Source of the DNA: Promineifilum sp019695075
GTDB lineage: Bacteria > Chloroflexota > Anaerolineae > Promineifilales > Promineifilaceae
Reading direction: 5' to 3'
Length of the DNA stretch: 64,000 nt
NCBI GenBank assembly: GCA_026129185.1
Contig: JAHCIO010000027.1
Span: 1-64,000 of the forward strand
Below the pieces are notes generated by a model. The model was not told where the DNA came from. It saw nothing but the letters and a program-made list of their open reading frames with translations, and made no database searches. The first letter of the stretch is position 1. Each line of letters opens with the position of its first letter. Positions 43,843-51,901 of this stretch are shown piece by piece. The translations under genes and the position numbers were made by a program.

Positions 43843-45138
43843 ATGAGCAAATTTATCATCGAAGGGGGGCAGCGGCTGCACGGCACGATCACCGCCAGCG
43901 GCAACAAAAACGCGGCCCTCAAACTCCTGCCGGCCTGTCTGTTGACCGACGAGCCGGTGATTCTGCACAATATCCCCGCCATCCGCGACGTGGAGAACAC
44001 GATCCTGATCCTGAGCGATCTGGGCGCTGAGGTCACGCCGCTGGGCGGCGGCAGTTGGCGCGTCCATGCCCATGACACGCCCAAGACGGAGCTGGATGCC
44101 CGCCTGGCCGGGCGCACGCGCGCCTCGTTCGTCTTTGCCGGGCCGCTGCTGGCGCGCGCCGGGCGGGTGTGCCTGCCTATTCCCGGCGGCGACGTCATCG
44201 GCGGCCGGCCGCTGGACACGCACGTTCAGGCGCTGACGGCTCTGGGCGCAACGGTCAACGTGAACCGGCGCGGCGTCTTCGAGATGGAAGCGCCGCGTCT
44301 GCGCGGCGCGGGCTATCTGTTGCTGGCCGAGGCCAGCGTGACGGCCACCGAGAACACCGTCATGACCGCCGTCCTTTCCCCCGGCGAGACGATCATCGAC
44401 AACGCCGCCTGCGAGCCGCACGTCCGCGACCTGTGCCACTTCCTCAACCAGATGGGGGCCAACATCGAAGGCATCGGCAGCAACCGCTTGCAGATTCAGG
44501 GCGTTGAGCGGCTGCACGGCACGGAGTACCGCATCGGCTCCGACTTCATGGAAGTGGGTAGCTTCATCGGCGCGGCAGCCGTCACCCGCGGCGAAGTGCG
44601 CATCCGCGACGCCCAGCCGCGCAACCTGGGCATGATCCGCCTGGTCTTTGAGCGCCTGGGCGTGCGCTGGCGGGACGACGGCGAAGACATCCTCGTGCCC
44701 GGCGAGCAGGAACTGACCATCCAGGAGGGGCTGGGCGGGCGCATCCCGGAGATCAAGCCCATGCCCTGGCCTGGCTTCCCGCCCGATCTGATGAGCATCG
44801 CCGTGGTCGTCGGCTCGCAGGCCAGCGGCTCTGTCCTGCTGCACGATTGGATGTACGAGAGTCGCTTCTTCTTTGTCGATCATCTGACGTTTATGGGCGC
44901 GCGCGTGGTGCTATGTGACCCCCATCGCGTGCTGGTGCAGGGGCCGAGCCGGCTCTACGCCAACCCATCCGGCGTGCCCAGCCCCGACATTCGCGCCGGC
45001 ATGGCCATGGTACTGGCGGCCCTGTGCGCCCGCGGCACGAGCACAATCCACAACATCCAACAGGTCGATCGCGGCTATGAGCACATCGACGATAAGCTAA
45101 GGGCGTTGGGGGCGCAGATCACGCGGGTCGAAGACTAG
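43843..45138 (+). CDS. murA: UDP-N-acetylglucosamine 1-carboxyvinyltransferase, Asp-type active site
   Basis: 431 residues; transfers enolpyruvyl from PEP to UDP-GlcNAc, the first committed step of peptidoglycan synthesis. It shows SGNKNAALKLLPACLLT with the catalytic Lys, the PEP loop IPGGDVIGGRPLDTH, and FPPDLMSIAVV near the C-terminus. The loop residue that is Cys115 in E. coli is Asp117 here, the change known to give intrinsic fosfomycin resistance in mycobacteria and chlamydiae. The stop lies in GACTAGGGAAGAGG, the same unit as the CTAGGG repeats. It does not start with the family of rpmH, which has its own promoter. Confidence 0.95.
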   Translation: MSKFIIEGGQRLHGTITASGNKNAALKLLPACLLTDEPVILHNIPAIRDVENTILILSDLGAEVTPLGGGSWRVHAHDTPKTELDARLAGRTRASFVFAGPLLARAGRVCLPIPGGDVIGGRPLDTHVQALTALGATVNVNRRGVFEMEAPRLRGAGYLLLAEASVTATENTVMTAVLSPGETIIDNAACEPHVRDLCHFLNQMGANIEGIGSNRLQIQGVERLHGTEYRIGSDFMEVGSFIGAAAVTRGEVRIRDAQPRNLGMIRLVFERLGVRWRDDGEDILVPGEQELTIQEGLGGRIPEIKPMPWPGFPPDLMSIAVVVGSQASGSVLLHDWMYESRFFFVDHLTFMGARVVLCDPHRVLVQGPSRLYANPSGVPSPDIRAGMAMVLAALCARGTSTIHNIQQVDRGYEHIDDKLRALGAQITRVED

Positions 45139-45166
45139 GGAAGAGGTGAAAACGGCCTGCCGCCTG

Positions 45167-45194
45167 TTGCAAAAGATAGGGCTGCCGCTATAAT
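45167..45194 (+). promoter_or_regulatory. Promoter for the rpmH-rnpA-yidC operon
   Basis: TTGCAA (45167-45172), a 16-nt spacer and consensus TATAAT (45189-45194). Transcription would begin near 45201, giving a leader of about 120 nt before rpmH. Confidence 0.7.
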
Positions 45195-45287
45195 GGAGTA
45201 TTGCATCGACGGACCGCCGAACGGTTCGTCGTGACGACCTGCCCGGCAGGCGTCCCCTATGCGCTACGAATAACCGGATCGCAAGAC

Positions 45288-45311
45288 AGGGCGAAGTGCC
45301 CTTGTTTTTTT
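45288..45311 (+). promoter_or_regulatory. Terminator-like hairpin directly before rpmH
   Basis: AGGGC (45288-45292) pairs with GCCCT (45298-45302), followed by TG and seven T (45305-45311). It ends just before the ribosome site GGAGAGAG of rpmH. The short strong stem with a T-run resembles an attenuator. What would prevent termination is not visible. Confidence 0.5.
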
Positions 45312-45323
45312 GGAGAGAGCATC

Positions 45324-45545
45324 ATGACGAAACGTACATATCAGCCGAAGATTCGCCGCCGCATGCGCGTGCATGGGTTCCGCGAGCGCATGTCGACCAA
45401 GGGCGGTCGCGACGTGCTCAAGCGCCGTCGTCGCCGCGGCCGCCAGGTGCTGTCGGTGTCCATGAACAACCACAGCAAGCAGGTGAACTGGAACGGCACG
45501 TCGGCCACGGCCTATCGCTCCGTCAAGCGCCACGGCGGCGGCTGA
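45324..45545 (+). CDS. rpmH: Ribosomal protein L34 with C-terminal extension
   Basis: 73 residues. The first 45 (MTKRTYQPKIRRRMRVHGFR, ERMSTKGGRDVLKRRRRRGR) are canonical L34; the usual protein ends near residue 45 after GRQVLSV. Here about 28 further residues continue (SMNNHSKQVNWNGTSATAYR and on to RHGGG), which is unusual for the family. The ATG at 45324 was chosen because the longer frame runs upstream through the hairpin leader. First gene of the conserved rpmH-rnpA-yidD-yidC-jag order. Confidence 0.93.
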   Translation: MTKRTYQPKIRRRMRVHGFRERMSTKGGRDVLKRRRRRGRQVLSVSMNNHSKQVNWNGTSATAYRSVKRHGGG

Positions 45546-45572
45546 GACGGCTCGCGCGACCGATAATGGCCC

Positions 45573-45959
45573 ATGCTGCCGCCGCCTTTCCGACTGCGCC
45601 GCTCAGACGATATCGCGCGCGTCCGGCAACAGGGGCGACGTTGGCAGCACCCATTGATCGTATTGTTTATCGACGTTCAGCCCCAGGAATCGACGTCTGT
45701 CAGTCGCTTCGCCTTTGTCGCCGGGCGCCGGATTGGCAAAGCCACGGTGCGTAATCGGGCCAAGCGAAGGTTGCGAGAGATCGTGCGTCATCATCTGGAG
45801 ACACTCGAACCGGGCCACGACTGTCTGGTGGTGGCCCGCCCGGCGTCGGCCTTGGCCGACTATGCCGAGTTGGAACGGGCCGTTCTGGAACTACTGACGC
45901 GCGCCGGCTTGCGACGACTTGACGATCGCGGGCGATCGCCACGGGAGTTTTCGCTGTGA
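45573..45959 (+). CDS. rnpA: Ribonuclease P protein component
   Basis: 128 residues, basic. It has the RnpA RNR motif VGKA-type region GKATVRNRAKRRLREIVR that contacts the RNase P RNA, preceded by FRLRRSDDIARVRQQG, the usual N-terminus. It assists 5' maturation of tRNAs. It lies 27 nt after rpmH and overlaps yidD by 4 nt. Confidence 0.95.
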   Translation: MLPPPFRLRRSDDIARVRQQGRRWQHPLIVLFIDVQPQESTSVSRFAFVAGRRIGKATVRNRAKRRLREIVRHHLETLEPGHDCLVVARPASALADYAELERAVLELLTRAGLRRLDDRGRSPREFSL

Positions 45960-46165
45960 AACAGATCGCCTTGCTGCTCATTCGACTATACCAAAACACA
46001 ATCTCTCGAGTGCTTCCGCCGAGTTGCCGGTTTACGCCTTCGTGTTCCGTGTATGGTTATCAGGCGATTGAGAAGTATGGGTTTCTGAAGGGGGGCTGGC
46101 TGGCGGTGAAACGCATCAGCCGTTGCCACCCGTTCAATCCCGGCGGCTATGACCCGGTACCTTGA
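45956..46165 (+). CDS. yidD: Membrane protein insertion efficiency factor YidD
   Basis: 69 residues with the family pattern LIRLYQNTISRVLPPSCRF, TPSCSVYGYQAIEKYGFLKG and RCHPFNPGGYDPVP, including the conserved Cys residues. The N-terminal amphipathic helix associates with the membrane. The start overlaps the rnpA stop (ATGA-like arrangement), the usual operon position between rnpA and yidC. Confidence 0.95.
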   Translation: MKQIALLLIRLYQNTISRVLPPSCRFTPSCSVYGYQAIEKYGFLKGGWLAVKRISRCHPFNPGGYDPVP

Positions 46166-46177
46166 CGGAGGTTTTCA

Positions 46178-47329
46178 TTGAACCACATGAGTCGGCCGCT
46201 CGCGCGGCCCGCGCTCCGGCTGCTGCTCTTTGCCGCCGCCCTCTTTCTTTTGACCGGCTGTGGTGGCCGGCTGGCGACCACCAACTGGGCCGGGCTTTCC
46301 ACCGACGGCCGGCGAGTCTACCTGGCCTATGGGGCGCAGGTCCTGGCCTATGATCCGGCCGAGGAAACGCAGGTCTGGACTCACCCGGCCGAATCGACCG
46401 GCGCGGTCTTCTTCGCCGCCCCGGCGGCGGCGGATGGGCGGGTTGTTCTGGGCGACTACGGCCGCGCCGGCGGCCTCTTCTCCCCCCGTGTGACGGTGTC
46501 CATCTATGGCCTGGAAGAGGGCGACACCGGCGGCGCGTCCCAGGTGTGGGTCAACACCGACAACGCGCGCGACAAGATCGTCGCCCCGCCGCTGCAAGTC
46601 GGCGACCAGGTCTTCCTGGGCACGGCCGACAACCACGTTCTGGCCCTCGACGCTGCCAATGGCACGCTGCAATGGGATTATGAGACGGGGCATGCCATTT
46701 GGGGGCAGCCCGCCTACGCGGATGGCACGCTCTACGTCGCCTCGATGGACCACTCCGTCTACGCCCTTAACGCCGCCACCGGCGAACTGAAGTGGAGCCA
46801 ACCCCTGGGCGGGGCGCTGCCCAGTGGCCCGACCCTGGGCGATGGTCTGCTCTACGTCTCCAGCTTCGACGGCAACGTCCATGCTCTCGATATGGCCACC
46901 GGCGAGGAACGCTGGGCCGCGCCCAGCGCCGACGACTGGATTTGGGGCGCGCCGGCGCTGTTGGATGGCACGCTCTACTTCGGCGACATCGGCGGGACGC
47001 TCTACGCCGTCGACGCCGCCACCGGCGAACAGCGGTGGATGAAGGAAACACAGAACGCCATCCAGACTAGCCCCGTGGCCATCGACGACGTGCTCTACGT
47101 CGCCTCGCAGGTTGCCGTGGACACGCCAACTGGGGCCTTGACGGCCTACGCCGTCACCGACGGCAGCCAACTCTGGTCGGAACCGACGACCACGCCGCTG
47201 TATGCCACGCCGGTGGTCGTTGAAGACGATCTGATTGTCTCGACGCAGGACGCCAACGCCCTGCTGATTGGCTTTGACCTGGCCACGGGCCAGGAGCGCT
47301 GGCGCTACGCGCTGCCCCAGACGAACTGA
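46178..47329 (+). CDS. PQQ-type beta-propeller lipoprotein, BamB-like
   Basis: 383 residues. The N-terminal signal peptide ends in a lipobox (FLLTGC, Cys at about residue 28), so it should be an exported lipoprotein. The rest is a run of blades with the repeated A-x-D-x-x-T/N-G-x-x-x-W pattern (ALDAANGTLQWDYETGH, ALNAATGELKWSQPLGG, AVDAATGEQRWMKETQN), as in BamB and PQQ propellers. The TTG at 46178 with GGAGG upstream is the likely start; ATG 46187 is possible. Its place between yidD and yidC suggests a role in envelope protein handling (inference). Confidence 0.8.
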   Translation: MNHMSRPLARPALRLLLFAAALFLLTGCGGRLATTNWAGLSTDGRRVYLAYGAQVLAYDPAEETQVWTHPAESTGAVFFAAPAAADGRVVLGDYGRAGGLFSPRVTVSIYGLEEGDTGGASQVWVNTDNARDKIVAPPLQVGDQVFLGTADNHVLALDAANGTLQWDYETGHAIWGQPAYADGTLYVASMDHSVYALNAATGELKWSQPLGGALPSGPTLGDGLLYVSSFDGNVHALDMATGEERWAAPSADDWIWGAPALLDGTLYFGDIGGTLYAVDAATGEQRWMKETQNAIQTSPVAIDDVLYVASQVAVDTPTGALTAYAVTDGSQLWSEPTTTPLYATPVVVEDDLIVSTQDANALLIGFDLATGQERWRYALPQTN

Positions 47330-47344
47330 GCGCGCGAGGATACC

Positions 47345-48226
47345 ATGTGGGATACCCTGATCGTTAACCCCATGATCAATGCCCTGTTGTTGTTCTACAA
47401 CTTCCTGGGGCACAACTTCATCCTGGCCATCGCCTTCCTGACCATCGTTATCCGCCTCATCACCTTGCCGCTCAACCTGAAGCAGCAGCGTTCGATGATC
47501 CGGACGCAGGAAATCCAGCCGGAGATCAACGCGATCCAGAAGAAGTACCGCGACAACCCGCAGAAGATGCAGGAGGAGTTCAAGCGCATCGGCTACAACC
47601 CGGCTGATACGCTCAGCGGCTGCATCCCGACCCTGATCCAGTTTCCCATCCTGATCGGCCTCTACCGGGCGATCACGACGATTCTGGGCACGACGCCGCA
47701 AGCCCTGTTTGAGCTGGTTCCGCGCGTTTATCCGGCCATTAACCTGACAAACCTTATCCCGGTCGAGAACAAGTTCATGTGGCTCAACCTGAGCCAGCCG
47801 GACCCGCTCTTCATCCTGCCGATTATTGTCTTCGGCAGCATGTTTATCCAGCAGAAGTTGCTGACGCCTGCGCCGCCGAAGGGGCAGACGCAACAGGATA
47901 ACCCGGCCGCGGGTATGTCGCAGTCGATGATGTATACCATGCCGTTGATGTTCGGCTTCTTCTCGCTGCAATTCCCGGCCGGCCTGTCGATCTACTTCAT
48001 CCTGGCCAACGTCATCGGCATTGCCCAGGGCCTGTACTTGCAGCGCATCATGAACCGCGAGCGCGCCGAGCGCGAGGCCCGCGGCGAGAAGCGCCCGGTT
48101 GTGGTTGAGGCCGAGAAGGGCGCCGCCAAGAGCCACCAGTCGGCCAACGGCGCCGGCAGCAGCAAGACCAAGGTTACGAGCGGCTCGACCGCTCCCCGGC
48201 GGAAGAAAGGTTCCGCGAAACGGTAG
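47345..48226 (+). CDS. yidC: Membrane protein insertase YidC
   Basis: 293 residues, the short form without the large periplasmic P1 domain of proteobacteria. It shows five predicted membrane helices, the amphipathic region with SMIRTQEIQPEINAIQKKYR, the hydrophilic-groove Arg region and CIPTLIQFPILIGLYRAI, FFSLQFPAGLSIYFILAN, and a basic C-terminal tail (PRRKKGSAKR) suited to ribosome contact. Inserts membrane proteins alone or with SecYEG. It is followed by jag after 5 nt. Confidence 0.95.
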   Translation: MWDTLIVNPMINALLLFYNFLGHNFILAIAFLTIVIRLITLPLNLKQQRSMIRTQEIQPEINAIQKKYRDNPQKMQEEFKRIGYNPADTLSGCIPTLIQFPILIGLYRAITTILGTTPQALFELVPRVYPAINLTNLIPVENKFMWLNLSQPDPLFILPIIVFGSMFIQQKLLTPAPPKGQTQQDNPAAGMSQSMMYTMPLMFGFFSLQFPAGLSIYFILANVIGIAQGLYLQRIMNRERAEREARGEKRPVVVEAEKGAAKSHQSANGAGSSKTKVTSGSTAPRRKKGSAKR

Positions 48227-48231
48227 GCGCT

Positions 48232-48498
48232 ATGTCACCAAGCAGCAGTCACGAAATTGAATCGCGCGGCGCGAACGTAGACGCGGCCATCGACGCCGGT
48301 TTGCGCCGTCTGGGCCTGGCCCGCGACCAGGTGACCGTGACGGTCATCGACGAGGGCAGCCGCGGCCTGTTGGGCATCGGCAGTCGTGAGGCGGTTGTCC
48401 GCCTGGCCCCTGTCCCTGTCGCCGCGCCGCCGGCCCGCCCGGCGGCTCCCACCCCCGCCGCCGCCGGCCCGCCCGGCCCCGCCGCCCGTCCGTTCTGA
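48232..48498 (+). pseudogene. jag: Jag/KhpB N-terminal part, ended by in-frame TGA
   Basis: 88 residues from ATG 48232: a Jag_N domain (NVDAAIDAGLRRLGLARDQV, GSRGLLGIGSREAVVRL), then a Pro/Ala-rich linker. The frame stops at TGA 48496-48498 inside the linker. The same frame then stays open and encodes the KH and R3H domains downstream (see next entry). A single base change, an assembly error, or a pair of small indels in the GC-rich linker could all explain it. Confidence 0.75.
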
Positions 48499-49092
48499 GC
48501 CGGCCCGCCAGGCGCGCTGAACTGCCACCCCGCCCCGCCCGCTGCTGCGCCGGTCTCGGCCGCGCCAGTTGCCGACGATGAGGACGAAGCCGCCGCGCCC
48601 GCCTCGGCCGACGAACTGGCCGAGGAGCAAGAGGCGGCTGTGGCCGTCCTGTCGGAGTTGCTGGCGAAGATGCACGTCCCGGCCCGCGTCTCGGCGACGC
48701 AATCGGAACCCGACGACCTGACCGGCCAGCGCGTCAACGTCATCGCCATCCACGGCGAAGACCTGACAATGCTCATCGGCCCGCGCGGGGAGACACTTGA
48801 CGCGCTCCAGTTCCTCGGCCGGCTGATGGTGGCCCACCAACTCCACCGGCGGGCGAACTTCGTCGTCGATGTCGAAGGCTACCGGCAGCGGCGCGTGCAG
48901 GCGCTGACGCGGCTGGCCGAGCGCATGGCCGACAAGGCCCGCCAGCGCGGCGAGCCGATCAGCCTGGAGCCGATGACCGCCTATGAGCGGCGCATCATCC
49001 ACATGGCTCTGCGCGGCGCGCCCGACGTCTACACCGAGAGCGCCGGCGAGGGCAAGCAGCGCCGCGTGCGCATCTATCCCAAGGCGGGGTAA
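48499..49092 (+). pseudogene. jag: Jag/KhpB C-terminal part with KH and R3H domains
   Basis: In the same frame as the N-terminal part after the TGA, the sequence continues as an Ala/Pro linker (the first residues, GALNCHPAPP, look out of place), an acidic stretch, then a KH domain (GEDLTMLIGPRGETLDALQF) and an R3H domain (RRVQALTRLAERMADKAR, SLEPMTAYERRIIHMAL). A GTG at 48640 could start an independent product. KhpB binds RNA with KhpA and affects cell elongation. Position after yidC is the usual one. Confidence 0.78.
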
Positions 49093-49117
49093 CCGCCGGC
49101 GCTTTCCCCCGAAATGT

Positions 49118-49150
49118 AAGAGGCCGGAGCATCGTCTGCTCCGGCCTCTT
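49118..49150. terminator. Bidirectional terminator between jag and serA
   Basis: A perfect 14-bp stem (49118-49131 with 49137-49150, AAGAGGCCGGAGCA type) with a TCGTC loop, flanked by GTGTTT on one side and A-rich sequence on the other. It separates the convergent yidC operon and ser operon. Confidence 0.85.
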
Positions 49151-49177
49151 GTGTTTGTGCCGTCGTTGCGCCGCCGG

Positions 49178-50764
49178 TTAGAGGCGGACGACCTTGGCCT
49201 GGGTCACGGCGTCGATCTCTGTCAGGGCGCGCAGGGCCTCGGCGGCCGGTTCGGCGTCCAGGTTGATGAACGACAGCGCCTCACCGCCGGGTTTGTTGCG
49301 GCCCAGCCGCCACTCGCCGATGTTCAGCCCATAGGACGCCAGCAGCGTGCCCACCTGGCCGATGACGCCGGGCACGTCGCGGTTTTGCATGATCAACACG
49401 ACGCCCTCGGGGCGGGCTTCCAGCCGGTAGTTGTCCATCTGAGCGATGCGCGGCTCCGTGCCGCCGAAGAGCACGCCGGCCAGCAGCCGCTCGCCGCGGT
49501 CACAGACGGCCCGCGCGGCGATCAGGTTGGGGTAGTCGAGGCTGTTGATGCCCACCGTCTGCGTCATGGCGATGTTGCGCTCGTGGGCCAACACGGGCGC
49601 GTTGATGTAGTTGACGGCGACATCGGCGTCTTTCTCCAGCAGTCCCTTCAGCAGCGCCGCGCCGATGGCTCGCACCAGCCCGCCGACAATATCGCCCTGT
49701 ACCTCGACTTCGAGGCGGCGGATAGGCCGGTCGGCCAGACCGGCGTGCAGGCGGCCGAGCGTCTCGGCCAACTCCAGGTAGGGGCGCACGGTGGCGTAAT
49801 CGCCCTCCAACTCGAAGGGCATGTTGACGGCGTAGGTGTAGTCCGTGCCGCGCAGCGCGGCGACGACCTGGCCGACGATCTGGATGCCGACGTCGCGCTC
49901 GGCCTCGTGGGTACTGGCCCCCAGATGGGGCACGTGGACGACGTTGGGCAGGCCAATGAGCGGGTGATCGGCTGGCGGCGGCTCGGACGAGTAGACATCC
50001 ACAGCGGCGGCCTTCATCTTGCCGCTTTGCAGCGCTGCGGCCACGGCGGCCTCGTCGATTAGCTTGCCGCGCGCGGCATTGATGAGGATGACGCCGTCCT
50101 TCATCTGGGCGATAGTCTCGGCGTTGATGAGCTTGGACGTGGACGGGTTGAGCGCGGCGTGGAGGGTGATGTAGTCAGACTTGGCCAGCAGTTCGTCCAT
50201 TTCGACGAGCATGACGCCCATCTCGCGCGCCGTCTCCTCCAGGGCAATCGGGTCAAAGGCCAGCACTTCCATGCCGAAGGCCTGCGCCCGCTCGGCCACG
50301 AGCTTGCCGACGCGGCCGAAGCCGACGATGCCCAGCACCTTGTTGTAGAGCTGGACGCCGACGAACTCGCTGCGCCGCCACTCGTGGGCCTTCAGCGAGG
50401 CGTGGGCCTGGGGGATGTTACGGCTGACGGCCAGCATGAGGGCCATGGTTAGCTCGGCCGTGGCCATGCTGTTGGCCCCGGGCGTGTTCATGACCACGAC
50501 GCCGCTCATCGTGGCCGCCTTGACATCGATATTGTCAACGCCCACGCCGGCGCGGCCGACGACGCGCAACTTCTTGGCCGCGGCCAGCACTTCGGCCGTC
50601 ACCTGTGTGCCGCTGCGGACGATGAGGGCGTCATAGTCGGGGATGACGGCCAGCAGCTCTTCCTTGCTCAGGCCCGTCTTCACGTCGACGGACATGTCGG
50701 CGTGTTCCTTCAGGCGCTCCAGAGCGGCCGCGCCGAGTTTGTCGGAAACGAGTATGCGGTGCAT
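49178..50764 (-). CDS. serA: D-3-phosphoglycerate dehydrogenase
   Basis: 528 residues, the long form. The N-terminal D-isomer-specific dehydrogenase part has VGRAGVGVDNIDV, the Rossmann motif LGIVGFGRVGKLVA, NAARGKLID with the catalytic Arg, the Glu region, and VVHVPHLGASTHEAE with the catalytic His. An intervening domain and a C-terminal ACT domain (IMQNRDVPGVIGQVGTLL) suggest serine feedback. It is the first enzyme of the phosphorylated serine pathway. It is 3 nt downstream of the aminotransferase gene. Confidence 0.96.
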   Translation of the reverse strand: MHRILVSDKLGAAALERLKEHADMSVDVKTGLSKEELLAVIPDYDALIVRSGTQVTAEVLAAAKKLRVVGRAGVGVDNIDVKAATMSGVVVMNTPGANSMATAELTMALMLAVSRNIPQAHASLKAHEWRRSEFVGVQLYNKVLGIVGFGRVGKLVAERAQAFGMEVLAFDPIALEETAREMGVMLVEMDELLAKSDYITLHAALNPSTSKLINAETIAQMKDGVILINAARGKLIDEAAVAAALQSGKMKAAAVDVYSSEPPPADHPLIGLPNVVHVPHLGASTHEAERDVGIQIVGQVVAALRGTDYTYAVNMPFELEGDYATVRPYLELAETLGRLHAGLADRPIRRLEVEVQGDIVGGLVRAIGAALLKGLLEKDADVAVNYINAPVLAHERNIAMTQTVGINSLDYPNLIAARAVCDRGERLLAGVLFGGTEPRIAQMDNYRLEARPEGVVLIMQNRDVPGVIGQVGTLLASYGLNIGEWRLGRNKPGGEALSFINLDAEPAAEALRALTEIDAVTQAKVVRL

Positions 50765-50767
50765 GGT

Positions 50768-51901
50768 TTACCCCTGGGTGGCGAGGAACTCGTCCATCGC
50801 GGCGAACAGCGTTTCCAGTTCGGCCGGCTGGGTGTCGCCCATGTGGGCGATGCGGAAGGTCTTGCCCTTCAGATCGCCGTAGCCGTTGGAGATGACCATG
50901 CCGCGCGTGCGCAGGAACTTGTTCAGGGCCGAGATGTCGATCTCGCGGTTGTTGCTGACGCAGGTGACTGTGGGCGACTCGTAGCCGGCGGCGGCGAAGA
51001 TGTCGAAGCCCTGGTTGCGCGCCCATTGCAGCGTTTGGTGGCGCATCTGCATGTGGCGAGCGAAGCGGGCGTCCATGCCTTCGGCCAGGATGTCGTCCAA
51101 CTGGCGGTTGAGAGCGTAGAGCAGCGACACGGCCGGGGTGGCCGGCGTCTGATTCTTGGCGATCGACTTGGCCAGACTGATGAAGTCGAAGTAGTAGCCC
51201 CGGTCGGGCACGGTCTTGGCCTTGGCCATGGCCCGGTCGGACACGGCGCAAAAGGCGATGCCCGGCGGCAGGGCGAAGGCCTTCTGGCTGGAGGCCAGCA
51301 CCATGTCCAGGTCCCAGGCGTCCATCTCGATGCGCGCCCCGGCCAGGCCGCTGACGGAATCGACCAGGATCATGATGTCTTGCCCGTTGGGCAGGGCGCG
51401 GACGGCGCGGGCGATGTCGCGGATGTTGCTGGTGACGCCGGTGCTGGTCTCGTTGTGGACGACGGTCACGGCGTCGAAGTCGCCCGCGGACAGCCGCTCA
51501 ACGACCTGCTCCGGCAGGACGGGCTGGCCCCAGGGCACGTTGAGTACTTCCGTCGCCTTGCCGTTCAGGCGGGCGACGTCGCTGAAGCGCTCGGCGAACG
51601 CGCCGTTGACGCAGGTCAGCACCTTCTTATTGACGAGATTGCGCACCCCCGCCTCCCACAGGCCCGTGCCCGACGAGGCGGTGATGAGAACCGTTTGTTT
51701 TGTAAAGAAGACCTGGGCCAGTTTGGGCAGGATTTCGCCAAAGAGGTCAAGGCACTCCGGCATGCGGTGGCCGACCATCCACTGCGTTTGGGCGTCGAGG
51801 ATTTCCGGGCGGACTTCCGTGGGGCCGGGAATGAACAGTTTAATGTGTTGTTGGCTCCGGGTGGAGGAAGGCTGCCCGGAATCTGGATTCAAGGTGTTCA
51901 T
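50768..51901 (-). CDS. Class V aminotransferase, probable phosphoserine aminotransferase
   Basis: 377 residues, PLP-dependent class V fold: FIPGPTEVRPEIL, TASSGTGLWEAGVRNLV, HNETSTGVTSN, ILVDSVSGLAG, and the PLP lysine in VLASSQKAFALPPG. By sequence style it is a serine-pyruvate/alanine-glyoxylate type enzyme; such proteins act as phosphoserine aminotransferase in several lineages lacking SerC. The location between serA and serB supports that role (inference). Its start overlaps the 3' end of serB by 62 nt, and there is no alternative ATG, GTG or TTG before the core motif. Confidence 0.85.
   Translation of the reverse strand: MNTLNPDSGQPSSTRSQQHIKLFIPGPTEVRPEILDAQTQWMVGHRMPECLDLFGEILPKLAQVFFTKQTVLITASSGTGLWEAGVRNLVNKKVLTCVNGAFAERFSDVARLNGKATEVLNVPWGQPVLPEQVVERLSAGDFDAVTVVHNETSTGVTSNIRDIARAVRALPNGQDIMILVDSVSGLAGARIEMDAWDLDMVLASSQKAFALPPGIAFCAVSDRAMAKAKTVPDRGYYFDFISLAKSIAKNQTPATPAVSLLYALNRQLDDILAEGMDARFARHMQMRHQTLQWARNQGFDIFAAAGYESPTVTCVSNNREIDISALNKFLRTRGMVISNGYGDLKGKTFRIAHMGDTQPAELETLFAAMDEFLATQG

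Noticed and set aside
42943..44883. Very long minus-strand frame through murA
   Set aside because: Only the last 262 codons encode a recognisable protein (alpha/beta hydrolase). The rest is an antisense shadow of murA caused by high GC.
46175..48136. Long minus-strand frame opposite the propeller lipoprotein and yidC
   Set aside because: No domain pattern. It covers two well-supported plus-strand genes.
48490..48545. Selenocysteine at the jag TGA, since a tRNA-Sec is present
   Set aside because: The TGA lies in a low-complexity linker with no conserved Cys in the family, and no convincing SECIS hairpin with a proper apical loop follows it. Sequencing error or decay is more likely.
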